From Massilia sp. WG5 (lineage in GTDB: Bacteria > Pseudomonadota > Gammaproteobacteria > Burkholderiales > Burkholderiaceae_D): 64,000 nucleotides of DNA. The notes under the pieces were generated by a model that had not been told where the DNA came from, ran no database searches, and saw nothing but the letters and a program-made list of their open reading frames with translations. The stretch covers positions 930,001 to 994,000 of the forward strand of contig NZ_CP012640.2 of assembly GCF_001412595.2 (NCBI RefSeq), in the 5' to 3' direction. Position 1 is the first letter of the stretch. Every line of letters starts with the position of its first letter. The position numbers and the translations under genes were made by a program. Positions 25,501 through 33,432 of this stretch are shown here, in pieces.

Positions 25501-26730
25501 GGCTACGCCAAGATCGCCCGCGACGAGACCGAACGCCAGCGCCAGACCAGCGAGCGCGACGAGGCGCTCAGCCACGAACACCAGGAGCGTACCGGCGCCG
25601 AGCACGCCGCGGCGATGAAGGACCAGTTCCTGGCCATCATGTCGCACGAGCTGCGCCAGCCGCTCAACATGATCAGCATTAATGCCGACCTCTTGTCGCG
25701 CATGGCCGAGGTGCGCGCTGCCGCCACCGCCCTGCGCTGCACCGAAGCGATCCGCACCTCGGTTCTCAGCCAGGCCAAGATCATCGAAGACCTGCTCGAC
25801 CTGTCGCGCATCCGCACCGGCAAGCTGGCGCTGCACGTGGCGCCGCTCGACGCCGGCAAGACGGTCGGCGCGATCGTCGACGTCGCGCGCGCCGACCCGT
25901 CCGCGCGCGGGCTCGAGATCGCGGCCATCGGCCTGGATGCCGGGCTGGTCGTGATGGCGGACGCGGTGCGCTTCGAGCAGGTCGTCATGAACCTGCTCAG
26001 CAACGCGGTCAAGTTCACGCCCCAGGGCGGGCGCATCGAAGTCCGGCTCGGCCAGGAAGACGGCGCCCTGCGCCTGGACGTGATCGATACCGGCCAGGGC
26101 ATCGCCCAGGGCGCCCTGTCGAAGGTGTTCGAGATGTTCGGCCAGCCGAATTCCGTCACCACCCGCGCCAAGGGCGGCCTCGGGATCGGCCTGGCGCTGG
26201 TGCGCGAGCTGGTCGCCCTGCACGGCGGCCGCATCGAGGTGCGCTCGGACGGCATCGGCAAGGGCGCCTGCTTCTCGGTCTGGCTGCCGCTGCTGGAACA
26301 AGGGCATGGCCAGCCGGCCGGCGCGCCCGCCGAACACCAGCGCGACGTCGCCGGCCTGCGCATCCTGCTGGTCGACGACGTCGAGGACGCGGTACTGGTC
26401 ATGAAATCGCTGCTGGACATGTACGGCGCCGAGGTGCTGGTCGCGACCAGCGCGCGCCAGGCGCTCGAGATCCTCGCCCGCGCCGAGGTCGACCTGCTGG
26501 TCTCGGACATCTCGATGCCCGAGATGGACGGCTATGCGCTGCTGCGCGAAGTGCGCAAGCTGCCGCCCCACGCCGAGCTGCCGGCGGTGGCCGTGACCGG
26601 ACTGGCGCGCGAGCAGGACATCGCGATGGCGCGCCAGGCGGGCTTCTCGGCCCACCTCGGCAAGCCGCTCTCGGTGGACCGCCTGCTGTCCATCATTCCG
26701 GGACTGATGCGGCGCCCCGCGGCGCAGTGA
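22594..26730 (+). CDS. Multidomain CheB-CheR-PAS-histidine kinase-receiver hybrid
   Basis: 1378 residues in one frame. Order: CheB methylesterase (15-200; VGIGASAGGLPAL with Ser, HLSPKHKS with His, MSGTGADGAVG with Asp), CheR N- and C-domains (about 225-490; VTNFFRDREAFE, WTAACSTGEEAYS), a PAS-like part, a long Glu-rich coiled coil (TEELRASNEELQAINEEL, about 670-740), two PAS domains, HisKA with phospho-His in IMSHELRQPLN (about 1018), HATPase (NLLSNAVKFT, GQGIAQG, GGLGIGLAL) and a C-terminal receiver with phospho-Asp in VSDISMPEMDG. All catalytic residues I checked are present. There are no transmembrane segments, so it is cytoplasmic. No che genes are nearby, so it probably runs a signalling branch apart from flagellar chemotaxis. 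The start is uncertain: ATG 22543 is in frame, and neither has a clear ribosome binding site. Confidence 0.9.
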   Translation: MHDPANSPSTPPTEPGVVPSTIDFPVVGIGASAGGLPALLRFFENMPRHTGMAYVVILHLSPKHKSSADQVLQRATRMPVLQVLNPVQVRPDHVYVIPPNRHLTMVDSYLGLTDLERPRGSHIAIDIFFRTLAEVHRERAVAIVMSGTGADGAVGLTRIKEQGGLTIAQSPADAEHEDMPDAAIRTGAVDFVLPVVDMPQKLIELWENARVIEMPAVGDGEEQIAHTVRAELAEQAEEALQRVISLLLNRTGHDFKQYKRATVLRRIERRMQVRGVHTLPDYRSLLEGDGRECSALLDDMLIGVTNFFRDREAFEALEREIIPELFKDKGPLDEVRVWTAACSTGEEAYSLAMLLADHAADMPQPPPFQVFASDIDSGAIAQARAGNYPSSIITDVAPSHLRRHFTKDNDRYQIRKPIRDRILFAAHNVLRDPPFSRLDLVSCRNLLIYLNREVQARVLEMFHFALKPGGYLFLGGSESADSVADYFVPVDKKNRIYRARQTARTPGSGTHLPSHVSRLPESIQRPPVRRQFSYAEVHQRALARSAPPSVVLDKDLNIVHMTQQAGQFLRMGGGEPSRNVLALVLPALRLELRGALYQVQHGSPAVECRPIPVEMHDRAPVIGMKLRAFHDDDSAEDFVLVLFDEAAPNAEPGTAGAPRDDLVLTQLEAELQRTKEQLQETIEHSEISTEELRASNEELQAINEELRSATEELETSKEELQSVNEELITVNYELKVKVEETGKANDDLNNLIASTDIATIFVDSMLRIKRFTPRATDIFSIIASDLGRSLLDLTHRLDYEQLADDVNATFVTLRPVEREVRSDDGSWYIVRLLPYRTTEDRIEGAILTFFDISARRQAEELARASEARMRMVAESASDYAIITMDAEGRATSWNRGAERMFGHTETEMLGQTLERLFTPEDLAAGAREQEMERARKDGRAEDERWHLRKDGSRFYASGVTSPLGANAEYGYAKIARDETERQRQTSERDEALSHEHQERTGAEHAAAMKDQFLAIMSHELRQPLNMISINADLLSRMAEVRAAATALRCTEAIRTSVLSQAKIIEDLLDLSRIRTGKLALHVAPLDAGKTVGAIVDVARADPSARGLEIAAIGLDAGLVVMADAVRFEQVVMNLLSNAVKFTPQGGRIEVRLGQEDGALRLDVIDTGQGIAQGALSKVFEMFGQPNSVTTRAKGGLGIGLALVRELVALHGGRIEVRSDGIGKGACFSVWLPLLEQGHGQPAGAPAEHQRDVAGLRILLVDDVEDAVLVMKSLLDMYGAEVLVATSARQALEILARAEVDLLVSDISMPEMDGYALLREVRKLPPHAELPAVAVTGLAREQDIAMARQAGFSAHLGKPLSVDRLLSIIPGLMRRPAAQ

Positions 26731-26754
26731 AGGCCGCGTCCGGCGTCCTCCGTC

Positions 26755-27729
26755 TCAGCGGAAGTACGGCGGGACGTTGGCGGCGATCTGCGCGAATTCC
26801 TTGTCGCTCAGCGGCAGCTTCCTGAACGCTTCCCAGGATTCGCGCGGGCGCAGGTTGTCGCCCTGGGCCGCGTCGGTCCCGTACAGCACCCTGCCCGTCC
26901 CGACCTGGCGGATGGTGTCCGCCACCAGTTGCGCCAGCTCCGGCCCGATGTCGCGGTCGACGATCGAGGCGACGTCGAACACCAGCTTGCGGGTGCGCGG
27001 GTCGCGCCGGGCGACCGCCGCGGCCAGTTCGGCCATCGCCGCGCGCGCCGGCGGATCCTCGTAGCCCGGACCGCTGCCGGCGAAGTGCGCCACCTGCACC
27101 GTCACGTCGGGCGCGGCCGGCAGCAGCTGTTCAATGAAGATCTTCGCCTGGCGCGCGCCGTAGGGCCGGCCCTTGCCGATGCTCGCGCGCAGGTGCACCA
27201 CGATCGCCATGTGCGCCGCGTTGGCGGCGGCGAACACCTCGCGCAGGCGCGCCACATGGGCGGGGTCGTCGAGCTGCACGTCCGAATTCCCGAAGTGGAG
27301 CTTGATGCCGCGCGCCGTGCCGGCCTGGCCGCCGCAGCGTTTCAGTTCCCGCAGCGCGTAATCCTTCAGCGGATTGAAGCTGCAGAAGGCGAGCAGGCGG
27401 TCCGGATAACGCGCCGCCTGCGCCGCGGTCCAGTCGTTTTCCGCGCGCACCATGCCGGCTTCGTCCGCCACCTGCACGCCCGGCTTGCCGAACTGGTAGG
27501 CGATCGACAGCAGGGTCGCCTTGCGGATGCCGGCCGCGTCCAGCAGGGCGATCAGGTCTTTCGCGTCGAGCGGCCGCAGCGTGGTCGCCGGACCGGCGAA
27601 GGCGATGTCGCGGGCGCTGAAGATGTGCTGGTGGTAATCGCCGACCGGCGCCTGCGCCGCGCTTTGCACCTGGGCGGCGGCGCCGCACATCATGGCGGCC
27701 AGGACAAGACTGCGTGCAAGCGACTGCAT
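26755..27729 (-). CDS. Exported amidohydrolase family (amidohydrolase_2) protein
   Basis: 324 residues with a signal peptide (LVLAAMMCGAAAQVQSA). Metal-site motifs of the TIM-barrel amidohydrolase_2 family are visible: DYHQHIF near the N-terminus, GIKLHFGNSDV, AIVVHLRA, VQVAHFAGSG and the late VLYGTDAAQG with the conserved Asp. The substrate is unknown; relatives are lactonases and decarboxylases. Its stop lies 24 bases from that of the convergent hybrid kinase. The next minus-strand gene upstream is an exporter 28 bases away, so the two may be co-transcribed. Confidence 0.8.
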   Translation of the reverse strand: MQSLARSLVLAAMMCGAAAQVQSAAQAPVGDYHQHIFSARDIAFAGPATTLRPLDAKDLIALLDAAGIRKATLLSIAYQFGKPGVQVADEAGMVRAENDWTAAQAARYPDRLLAFCSFNPLKDYALRELKRCGGQAGTARGIKLHFGNSDVQLDDPAHVARLREVFAAANAAHMAIVVHLRASIGKGRPYGARQAKIFIEQLLPAAPDVTVQVAHFAGSGPGYEDPPARAAMAELAAAVARRDPRTRKLVFDVASIVDRDIGPELAQLVADTIRQVGTGRVLYGTDAAQGDNLRPRESWEAFRKLPLSDKEFAQIAANVPPYFR

Positions 27730-27757
27730 GGCGGACTCCGGTCGGGAAAAGTCCAGT

Positions 27758-28948
27758 CTACCGGGAGCGCCGCCGCTCCGCCAGGCCCGCCAGCAACAGC
27801 GCCAGCCAGCTGCCGGCCAGGCCGACCGTGACGCCGCAGGCCAGCCTGAAGGCGCTGCCGAACAGCAGCGGCGCGACCAGGCCCGAGACCAGGGCGAAGG
27901 CCATCATCTGGATGAAGGCCAGCATCGACGCGGCCAGGCCGCGGTTGTCCGGGAACAGGCCCAGCGCGCCGACCTGGATCGCCGGCATCGCCACCGCCAG
28001 GCCGAAGGTATACACCATCAGCGGCAGCACGGCCCAGGGCACCGCGACCGCGGCGCCGGCCCAGGCGGTATAGCCGACGTTCAGCACGCAGGCGAGCAGC
28101 ATCAGGCCGAAGCCGATCGCGCGCATGCGGGCGGGCGCGTGGCTGGCGGCACGCTTGCCGCCCCAGGCCGAGCCGATCACCATGCCGCTGATCAGCGGGA
28201 TGAACATCCAGGCGAAGGCGGTCTCCGGCAGGTGCAGGATCTCCATCACGAAGTTGGCGGCCGAGCCGATGTACAGGGACAGGCCGCCGAAGGCCAAGCC
28301 CACCGACAGCGACAGCAGCAGGAACTGCGGATGGCCCAGCACCTTCAGGTAGTTGCGGGCGATGGCGCCGCCGTGGAAGGCATGGCGTTTCTCGGGCGGC
28401 AGGCTTTCCGGCAGCAGGCGCCAGCACAGCAGCAGCATCGTCGCGCCGAACAGGGCCAGGAACACGAAGGTGGCGCGCCAGCCGAAGCTCACGTGCAGCC
28501 AGCCGCCCAGCACCGGGGCGATGGCCGGCGCCAGGCCGAACACCATCATGATGTGGGACATCATCTTCTGCGCCTGGGCGCCGCTGAAGCGGTCCTGCAC
28601 GATGGCCTGGCCGATCACCGAGCCGGCGCCGGCCGACAGGCCCTGCAGCGCGCGGAAGGCCAGCAGCCAGCCGAAGCTGGGCGCCAGCGAAGCGCCGACC
28701 GAACCGAGGGTGTACAGGGCCAGCGCCACCAGGATCACGGGCCGACGGCCGAAGGAATCGGACAGGGTCCCGTAGAACAGCATCATGAAGGCGAACGTGA
28801 ACAGGAACACGCTCAGGGTCTGCTGCACCGCGACCGGCCCGACCTCGAAGGCGCGCCCGATCGCGGGAATGGAAGGCAGGTAGGTATCGATCGCCAGCGC
28901 ACCCACCATACCCAGGCAGGCCAGGATCACCGTCAACAGTCTTTGCAT
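27758..28948 (-). CDS. Bcr/CflA-type MFS drug efflux transporter
   Basis: 396 residues, twelve predicted membrane helices. The Bcr/CflA subfamily pattern is clear at the N-terminus (GALAIDTYLPSIPAIGRAF), followed by the MFS loop GTLSDSFGRRPVIL and the motif-C-like helix MVFGLAPAIAPVLGG. It exports small hydrophobic compounds by proton antiport; the substrate is not predictable. The only gene between it and the convergent hybrid kinase is the amidohydrolase 28 bases downstream. Confidence 0.9.
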   Translation of the reverse strand: MQRLLTVILACLGMVGALAIDTYLPSIPAIGRAFEVGPVAVQQTLSVFLFTFAFMMLFYGTLSDSFGRRPVILVALALYTLGSVGASLAPSFGWLLAFRALQGLSAGAGSVIGQAIVQDRFSGAQAQKMMSHIMMVFGLAPAIAPVLGGWLHVSFGWRATFVFLALFGATMLLLCWRLLPESLPPEKRHAFHGGAIARNYLKVLGHPQFLLLSLSVGLAFGGLSLYIGSAANFVMEILHLPETAFAWMFIPLISGMVIGSAWGGKRAASHAPARMRAIGFGLMLLACVLNVGYTAWAGAAVAVPWAVLPLMVYTFGLAVAMPAIQVGALGLFPDNRGLAASMLAFIQMMAFALVSGLVAPLLFGSAFRLACGVTVGLAGSWLALLLAGLAERRRSR

Positions 28949-29005
28949 CTACATCGCCTTCCGTTTGCTTGAAAAAACCGAAAGGCGGATTGTAGCGACA
29001 AACGC

Positions 29006-29686
29006 TCAGGGTCGGTACAGGGACATCCCGAAGCGCTCGGTGCGCGGCATCCAGTTGCCCTGGTAGTCGGCCGACACCAGCACCCGCTCGGCGCGGCCGA
29101 TCAGCAGCTTGCGCGGCACCAGGCCGATCATGCGCGAGTCGGCGCTGTTGTCGCGGTTATCGCCCAGCATCAGGTACTGGCCTTGCGGAATCCGCAGCGG
29201 CCCGAAGGTGCGCGGCGCCACCAGGTCCGGCAGCACCTGGATGTGGCGGCGTCCGCCCTTGCCGCCGGCGATCGTCTCGGACAGTTGCAGCGCGCGCAGC
29301 GTGGAACCCTGCACCGAGTCCAGCGATTCCGCCACCATGTCGTAGTCGGCGCCCTTGCCGTTGATATACAGGCGCTCGTTGCGCATCTCGACGGTGTCGC
29401 CGGGCAGCGCGACCAGGCGCTTGATCAGCAGGGTGCCGTCCTTCGGCGAACGGAAGGTGACGATGTCGCCGCGCGCCGGCTCGCCCATGTGGGCCAGCAC
29501 CACGTCGGTCAGCGGCACCTTCAGGTCGAAGGCCATGCGGTTGACCAGCACCACGTCGCCTTCCAGCAGGTTCGGATGCATCGACGCCGAGGGAATCGGA
29601 TTCCAGTCCGCCACGGCCGTACGGAAGACGCCGAACAGGACCAGGAAAGCCAGAAAGCCTTTATTGTTGCGCACGAAGTTCTTCAC
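29006..29686 (-). CDS. lepB: Signal peptidase I
   Basis: 226 residues. One N-terminal membrane helix (GFLAFLVLFGVFRTAVA) is followed by the catalytic Ser in PIPSASMHPNL and the general-base Lys in LLIKRLVALPGD. Box E GDNRDNSADSRMIG is present. It removes signal peptides on the periplasmic face. It is shorter than the usual betaproteobacterial LepB (two helices, about 280-320 residues), so it is probably a second signal peptidase rather than the lepA-linked one. The context (exporter, iron genes) gives no clear partner. Confidence 0.9.
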   Translation of the reverse strand: MKNFVRNNKGFLAFLVLFGVFRTAVADWNPIPSASMHPNLLEGDVVLVNRMAFDLKVPLTDVVLAHMGEPARGDIVTFRSPKDGTLLIKRLVALPGDTVEMRNERLYINGKGADYDMVAESLDSVQGSTLRALQLSETIAGGKGGRRHIQVLPDLVAPRTFGPLRIPQGQYLMLGDNRDNSADSRMIGLVPRKLLIGRAERVLVSADYQGNWMPRTERFGMSLYRP

Positions 29687-29798
29687 AGCGGGACTCCTCG
29701 GTTTGATGTCATCTGCTTTATACGCCGTATTGATTGGCAGAAGCTTAATAGAAGATTAAAGGGGATGTATGCATGCGGCGCTCGTGTGGGCACGGGCG

Positions 29799-29984
29799 CT
29801 ACGAATGTGGCGAACGGGCGGGCTTGACCATGTGCCAGGCGCCGACCAGCACCGGCACGCCCAGCGCGGCCACCGACACCAGGTCCCACCAGCCGTCGCC
29901 CAGCAGCCCGGCCACCAGTCCGATCGCGGTCAGGACGCCGAGCAGGATCGGCATGCCCCACAGGGCGCGGAAGGCGGGCGTCAT
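29799..29984 (-). CDS. Small two-helix membrane protein linked to the PepSY protein
   Basis: 61 residues: MTPAFRALWGMPILLGVLTA then a second hydrophobic stretch LVSVAALGVPVLVGAWHMV. The start ATG overlaps the stop of the PepSY gene (ATGA), so it is translationally coupled. Small proteins of this kind often follow PepSY iron-uptake proteins; the function is unknown. Confidence 0.7.
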   Translation of the reverse strand: MTPAFRALWGMPILLGVLTAIGLVAGLLGDGWWDLVSVAALGVPVLVGAWHMVKPARSPHS

Positions 29985-31171
29985 CGGCGCTCTCCTTCGC
30001 CGGCCAGCGCCGGCCGCGGCGCGGACTTCGGTGCAGTTGCCGCCTTGGTCCTGGCGGCGCGGCCGCGCTTGAACCACAGGTACAGGCCGCTGCCCAGCAC
30101 GGCGATCGTCGCCAGGTCGAGCAGCGCCCACAGGAACTTCATGCCGGCGCCACCGTAATCGCCGAAATGCAGCGGCTGCGACAGCAGCAGCGTGCTCAGG
30201 TACCAGGGCAGCGTGCGCTGGTCGGTGACCTGGCCGCTGCCGGCGTCGATCAGCACCGGCTTGTACAGGCGCGAGGTCAGCGCCTGGTCGCCGTGCATGT
30301 ACACGCCGTAATGGTGGGCGCTCGCGAAGGGCGTGCCGGGGAAGGCGATGAAGCCGACCCGCATGCCCGGCTGCAGCGCCTGGGCGCGCGCCACCGACTG
30401 CTCCATCGAGGCCAGTGTTTTCAACGGCGGCCGGCCCCGCATCTGCTCTTCCTTGGGCTTGACCATCGCCGCGATCTCGGTCGACTGCCAGTATTGCAGC
30501 AGCACGTCGGCCAGCGTGTTGACGACGCCGGTCGCGCCCACTACCAGGGTCCATACCAGGGTCACGATGCCGAGCAGGTTGTGCAGGTCCAGCCATTTCA
30601 GGCGCGCGGTGCGGCCGTGGCGGACGTCGCCGAAGGCCAGCTTGCGCATGAAGGGCGCGTACAGCACCACGCCGGAAACGACCGCCACCAGCAGCAGCAC
30701 GCCCATGAATCCGAGGAAGAGCTTGCCCGCCACGCCGGCGAACAGGTCGACGTGCAGGTGGAACAGGAAAGCCATCAGCGCCCCGCCCTCGATCGGCGGC
30801 TCGGCCACGTATTGCGCGGTGCGCGCGTCGATCGCGATCGAGACGAACTGGGGATCGGTCGGATTCGCGCCCATCGTCAGGAACCAGAGCGCCGGCTCAT
30901 CCAGCTCCTGCGACATGTACATCATGATCTTGTCCGGGTAGCGCGCCTGGCCGGCGGCGATGACCTCGTCGAGACTCGCGCGCGGCGCCGCAACGGCGGC
31001 CTGCGCGGCCGGCAGCGTCGGCGCTTGGACCTCGTTGCCCAGCAGCTGGCCGATCTCGTGGTGGTAGATCAGCGGCAGTCCGGTCAGGCAGAGCAGGAGC
31101 ATGAAGGCGGTGCAGACCAGGCTGCTCCATTTGTGGATCCAGGACCAGCGGCGGAGGGAGACGGGAGACAT
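29981..31171 (-). CDS. PepSY-associated transmembrane protein, iron-regulated
   Basis: 396 residues from ATG 31171 (MSPVSLRRWSWIHKWSS). Four membrane helices are visible: CTAFMLLLCLTGLPLIYHH, FLGFMGVLLLVAVVSGVVLY, IVTLVWTLVVGATGVVN and LATIAVLGSGLYLWF. Histidines are conserved in the helices and loops (HKW, YHHEIG, FHLHVD, WLDLHNLLG). Periplasmic PepSY-like segments lie between them. Proteins of this family accompany siderophore receptors and are thought to act as inner-membrane ferric-siderophore reductases. It is divergent from the TonB receptor, with Fur-type palindromes in between. An upstream in-frame ATG at 31195 falls inside a Fur-like box and is less likely. Confidence 0.8.
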   Translation of the reverse strand: MSPVSLRRWSWIHKWSSLVCTAFMLLLCLTGLPLIYHHEIGQLLGNEVQAPTLPAAQAAVAAPRASLDEVIAAGQARYPDKIMMYMSQELDEPALWFLTMGANPTDPQFVSIAIDARTAQYVAEPPIEGGALMAFLFHLHVDLFAGVAGKLFLGFMGVLLLVAVVSGVVLYAPFMRKLAFGDVRHGRTARLKWLDLHNLLGIVTLVWTLVVGATGVVNTLADVLLQYWQSTEIAAMVKPKEEQMRGRPPLKTLASMEQSVARAQALQPGMRVGFIAFPGTPFASAHHYGVYMHGDQALTSRLYKPVLIDAGSGQVTDQRTLPWYLSTLLLSQPLHFGDYGGAGMKFLWALLDLATIAVLGSGLYLWFKRGRAARTKAATAPKSAPRPALAGEGERR

Positions 31172-31181
31172 GGCCCAGATA

Positions 31182-31238
31182 GTAATAGTTCTCATTTACG
31201 AAATCAAGCACGATGGATATAATGAGAATTATTCTCAT
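31182..31238. promoter_or_regulatory. Two Fur-type boxes between the PepSY gene and the TonB receptor
   Basis: 31222-31238 is a perfect 17-base palindrome, ATGAGAAT-T-ATTCTCAT, the classical Fur box core. 31182-31199 (GTAATAGTTCTCATTTAC) is a weaker, imperfect copy. Both lie in the divergent promoter region, so iron-bound Fur should repress both genes. Confidence 0.85.
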
Positions 31239-31254
31239 CAATAGTCGACGCACC

Positions 31255-33432
31255 ATGACCATGAAACTGACCCCGCCCGCCCTCGGCGCCCTGCTGTTCG
31301 CCGCCTCCTTCGCCCAGGCCCAGGAGGCCCAGTCCGGCGCGCAGCCGGCCATGCCGACCGTCGTGGTGAGCGCCTCGGCCGACGCTTCGGCCCAGGGCCT
31401 GCCGGCGGCCTACGCCGGCGGCCAGGTGGCGCGCGGCGGCCGCCTTGGCCTGCTGGGCAATGTCGACATCATGGACACGCCCTTCAACGGCACCAACTAC
31501 ACCCAGGCCCTGATCCAGGACCAGCAGGCGCGCAGCGTGGCCGACGTGGTCCAGAACGACCCCTCGGTGCGGGTGGCGCGCGGCTTCGGCAACTTCCAGG
31601 AACTGTATGTGATCCGCGGCTTTGCCGTGAATTCCGACGACATGGCCTACAACGGCCTGTACGGCCTCCTGCCGCGCCAGTTCGTGGCCTCCGAGCTGCT
31701 CGAGCGCGTCGAGATCTTCCGCGGCGCGAACAGCTTCATCAACGGCGCGGCGCCGGGCGGCGGCGGCATCGGCGGCTCGGTCAACCTGGTGCCGAAGCGC
31801 GCCCCGAACCGCGACCTGAGCCAGGTGACGGTGGGCGTGGAATCCGGCGGCCAGGCCTACGGCGCCTTCGACGTCGCACGCCGCTTCGGCGACGGCGACC
31901 GCGCCGGCATCCGCGTCAACGCCGTGCGCCGCGACGGCGACACCGCGGTGGACCGCGAATCGCGCGAACTGAACGTGCTGTCGGTGGGGATGGACTACCG
32001 CGGCGACAACTACCGCCTGTCGGCCGACGTCGGCTTCCAGGAACACCAGCTGGACCGCGCCCGCCCGAGCGTCACGGTCGGCGCCGGCCTCGCCGTCCCG
32101 AGCGCGCCGGATGCGAGCCACAATTTCGCCCAGCCCTGGACCCGCTCGCTCGAGCGCGACACCTTCGGCACGCTGCGCTTTGAGGCCGACCTGGCCCCGA
32201 ACGTGGTCGGATGGGCCGCCTTCGGCGCCCGCAACGGCAGCGAATTCAACGCCCTGACCACGACCACCACCACGGATAATGCCGGCGGCCTGAACATGGG
32301 CCGCTTCGACAACCAGCGCAACGACCGCACCCGCACCGGCGAGATCGGCGTGCGCGGCGAGCTGCGCACCGGCCCCGTCAAGCACACGATCAGCGCCAGC
32401 GCCTCGGCCTTCGAGATGAAGTCCTTCAACGCCTACGGCCTGAGCGACTTCGCCGGCTGGTCGACCAACCTGTACCGCCCGGTCGACGTGGCCGCGCCCT
32501 CGCCCACCTTCTTCACCGGCGGCTCGATGGCGAACCCGCTGCTGACGCACAAGGCGATCCTGGGCAGCTACGCCATCGCCGACACCATGGCGCTGCTGGA
32601 CGACGCGCTGCGCGTGACGGTCGGCGTACGCCGCCAGCGCATCAAGGACACCAGCTACGACTACAACACCGGCGCACAGAACGCCGGCTACGACGAAAGC
32701 GCGAACACCCCGGTGGCCGGCATCGTCTACAAGCCCTTGACAAACCTGTCGCTGTACGCGAACTACGCCGAAGCCCTGCAGCAGGGCCCGACCGCGTCCG
32801 GCTTCCCCGTGGTGCCGGTCAACCAGGGCCAGGTCTTCGCGCCCTACACCTCGCGCCAGAAGGAAGTCGGCGTCAAGGTCGACAGCGGCAAGCTGGGCAT
32901 GAGCGCGGCCGTGTTCACCACGTCGCAGCCGCTGAGCGGCATCCAGGATCGCGTCTTCGGCATCTTCGGCGAGCAGCGCAACCGCGGTCTGGAACTGTCG
33001 GTGTTCGGCATGCCGATGCACGGCCTGCGCGTGCTGGGCGGCCTGACCCTGCTGGACGCCGAACAGCGTCGCACCGCCGGCGGCGTCAACCAGGGCAAGG
33101 ATGCGATCGGCGTGCCGCAGACCCAGCTGAACCTGGGCGCGGAATGGGATATCGCGCGGGTTCCGGGCCTGTCGCTGAACGCGCGCGTGCTGAGCACCTC
33201 GAAGCAGTATGCCGACGCCGCCAACACCCAGCGGCTGCCGTCCTGGACCCGTCTCGACCTCGGGGCCAACTACCTGACCCGCGTCATGGACCGCGACCTC
33301 ACCTTGCGCGCCCGCGTCGACAATGCCTTCGACCGCAACTACTGGGCCTCGGCCGGCGGCTATCCGGGCGCCGGCTACCTGGTGCTGGGGGCGCCGCGTA
33401 CGGTGAGCGTGTCGGCGACGGTGGATTTCTAA
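31255..33432 (+). CDS. TonB-dependent siderophore receptor
   Basis: 725 residues from ATG 31255. Signal peptide LGALLFAASFAQA. The plug domain (about 60-190) has ALIQDQQARSVADVVQNDPS, YVIRGFAVNSDD and LERVEIFRGANSF. A 22-strand barrel follows, ending in the aromatic terminus SVSATVDF required for outer-membrane insertion. It imports a ferric siderophore, the type of which is unknown. The Fur boxes upstream and the divergent PepSY protein support iron regulation. There is no strong ribosome binding site; the ATG at 31261 is an alternative. The stop overlaps the convergent dehydrogenase stop. Confidence 0.93.
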   Translation: MTMKLTPPALGALLFAASFAQAQEAQSGAQPAMPTVVVSASADASAQGLPAAYAGGQVARGGRLGLLGNVDIMDTPFNGTNYTQALIQDQQARSVADVVQNDPSVRVARGFGNFQELYVIRGFAVNSDDMAYNGLYGLLPRQFVASELLERVEIFRGANSFINGAAPGGGGIGGSVNLVPKRAPNRDLSQVTVGVESGGQAYGAFDVARRFGDGDRAGIRVNAVRRDGDTAVDRESRELNVLSVGMDYRGDNYRLSADVGFQEHQLDRARPSVTVGAGLAVPSAPDASHNFAQPWTRSLERDTFGTLRFEADLAPNVVGWAAFGARNGSEFNALTTTTTTDNAGGLNMGRFDNQRNDRTRTGEIGVRGELRTGPVKHTISASASAFEMKSFNAYGLSDFAGWSTNLYRPVDVAAPSPTFFTGGSMANPLLTHKAILGSYAIADTMALLDDALRVTVGVRRQRIKDTSYDYNTGAQNAGYDESANTPVAGIVYKPLTNLSLYANYAEALQQGPTASGFPVVPVNQGQVFAPYTSRQKEVGVKVDSGKLGMSAAVFTTSQPLSGIQDRVFGIFGEQRNRGLELSVFGMPMHGLRVLGGLTLLDAEQRRTAGGVNQGKDAIGVPQTQLNLGAEWDIARVPGLSLNARVLSTSKQYADAANTQRLPSWTRLDLGANYLTRVMDRDLTLRARVDNAFDRNYWASAGGYPGAGYLVLGAPRTVSVSATVDF

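Noticed and set aside
21922..26655. A 1577-codon open frame on the minus strand opposite the hybrid kinase
   Set aside because: It is the mirror of GC-rich codons in the plus-strand gene: repetitive Arg/Gly/Ala/His/Asp composition, no domains, and it runs through smpB antisense. The plus-strand protein has many recognisable domains.
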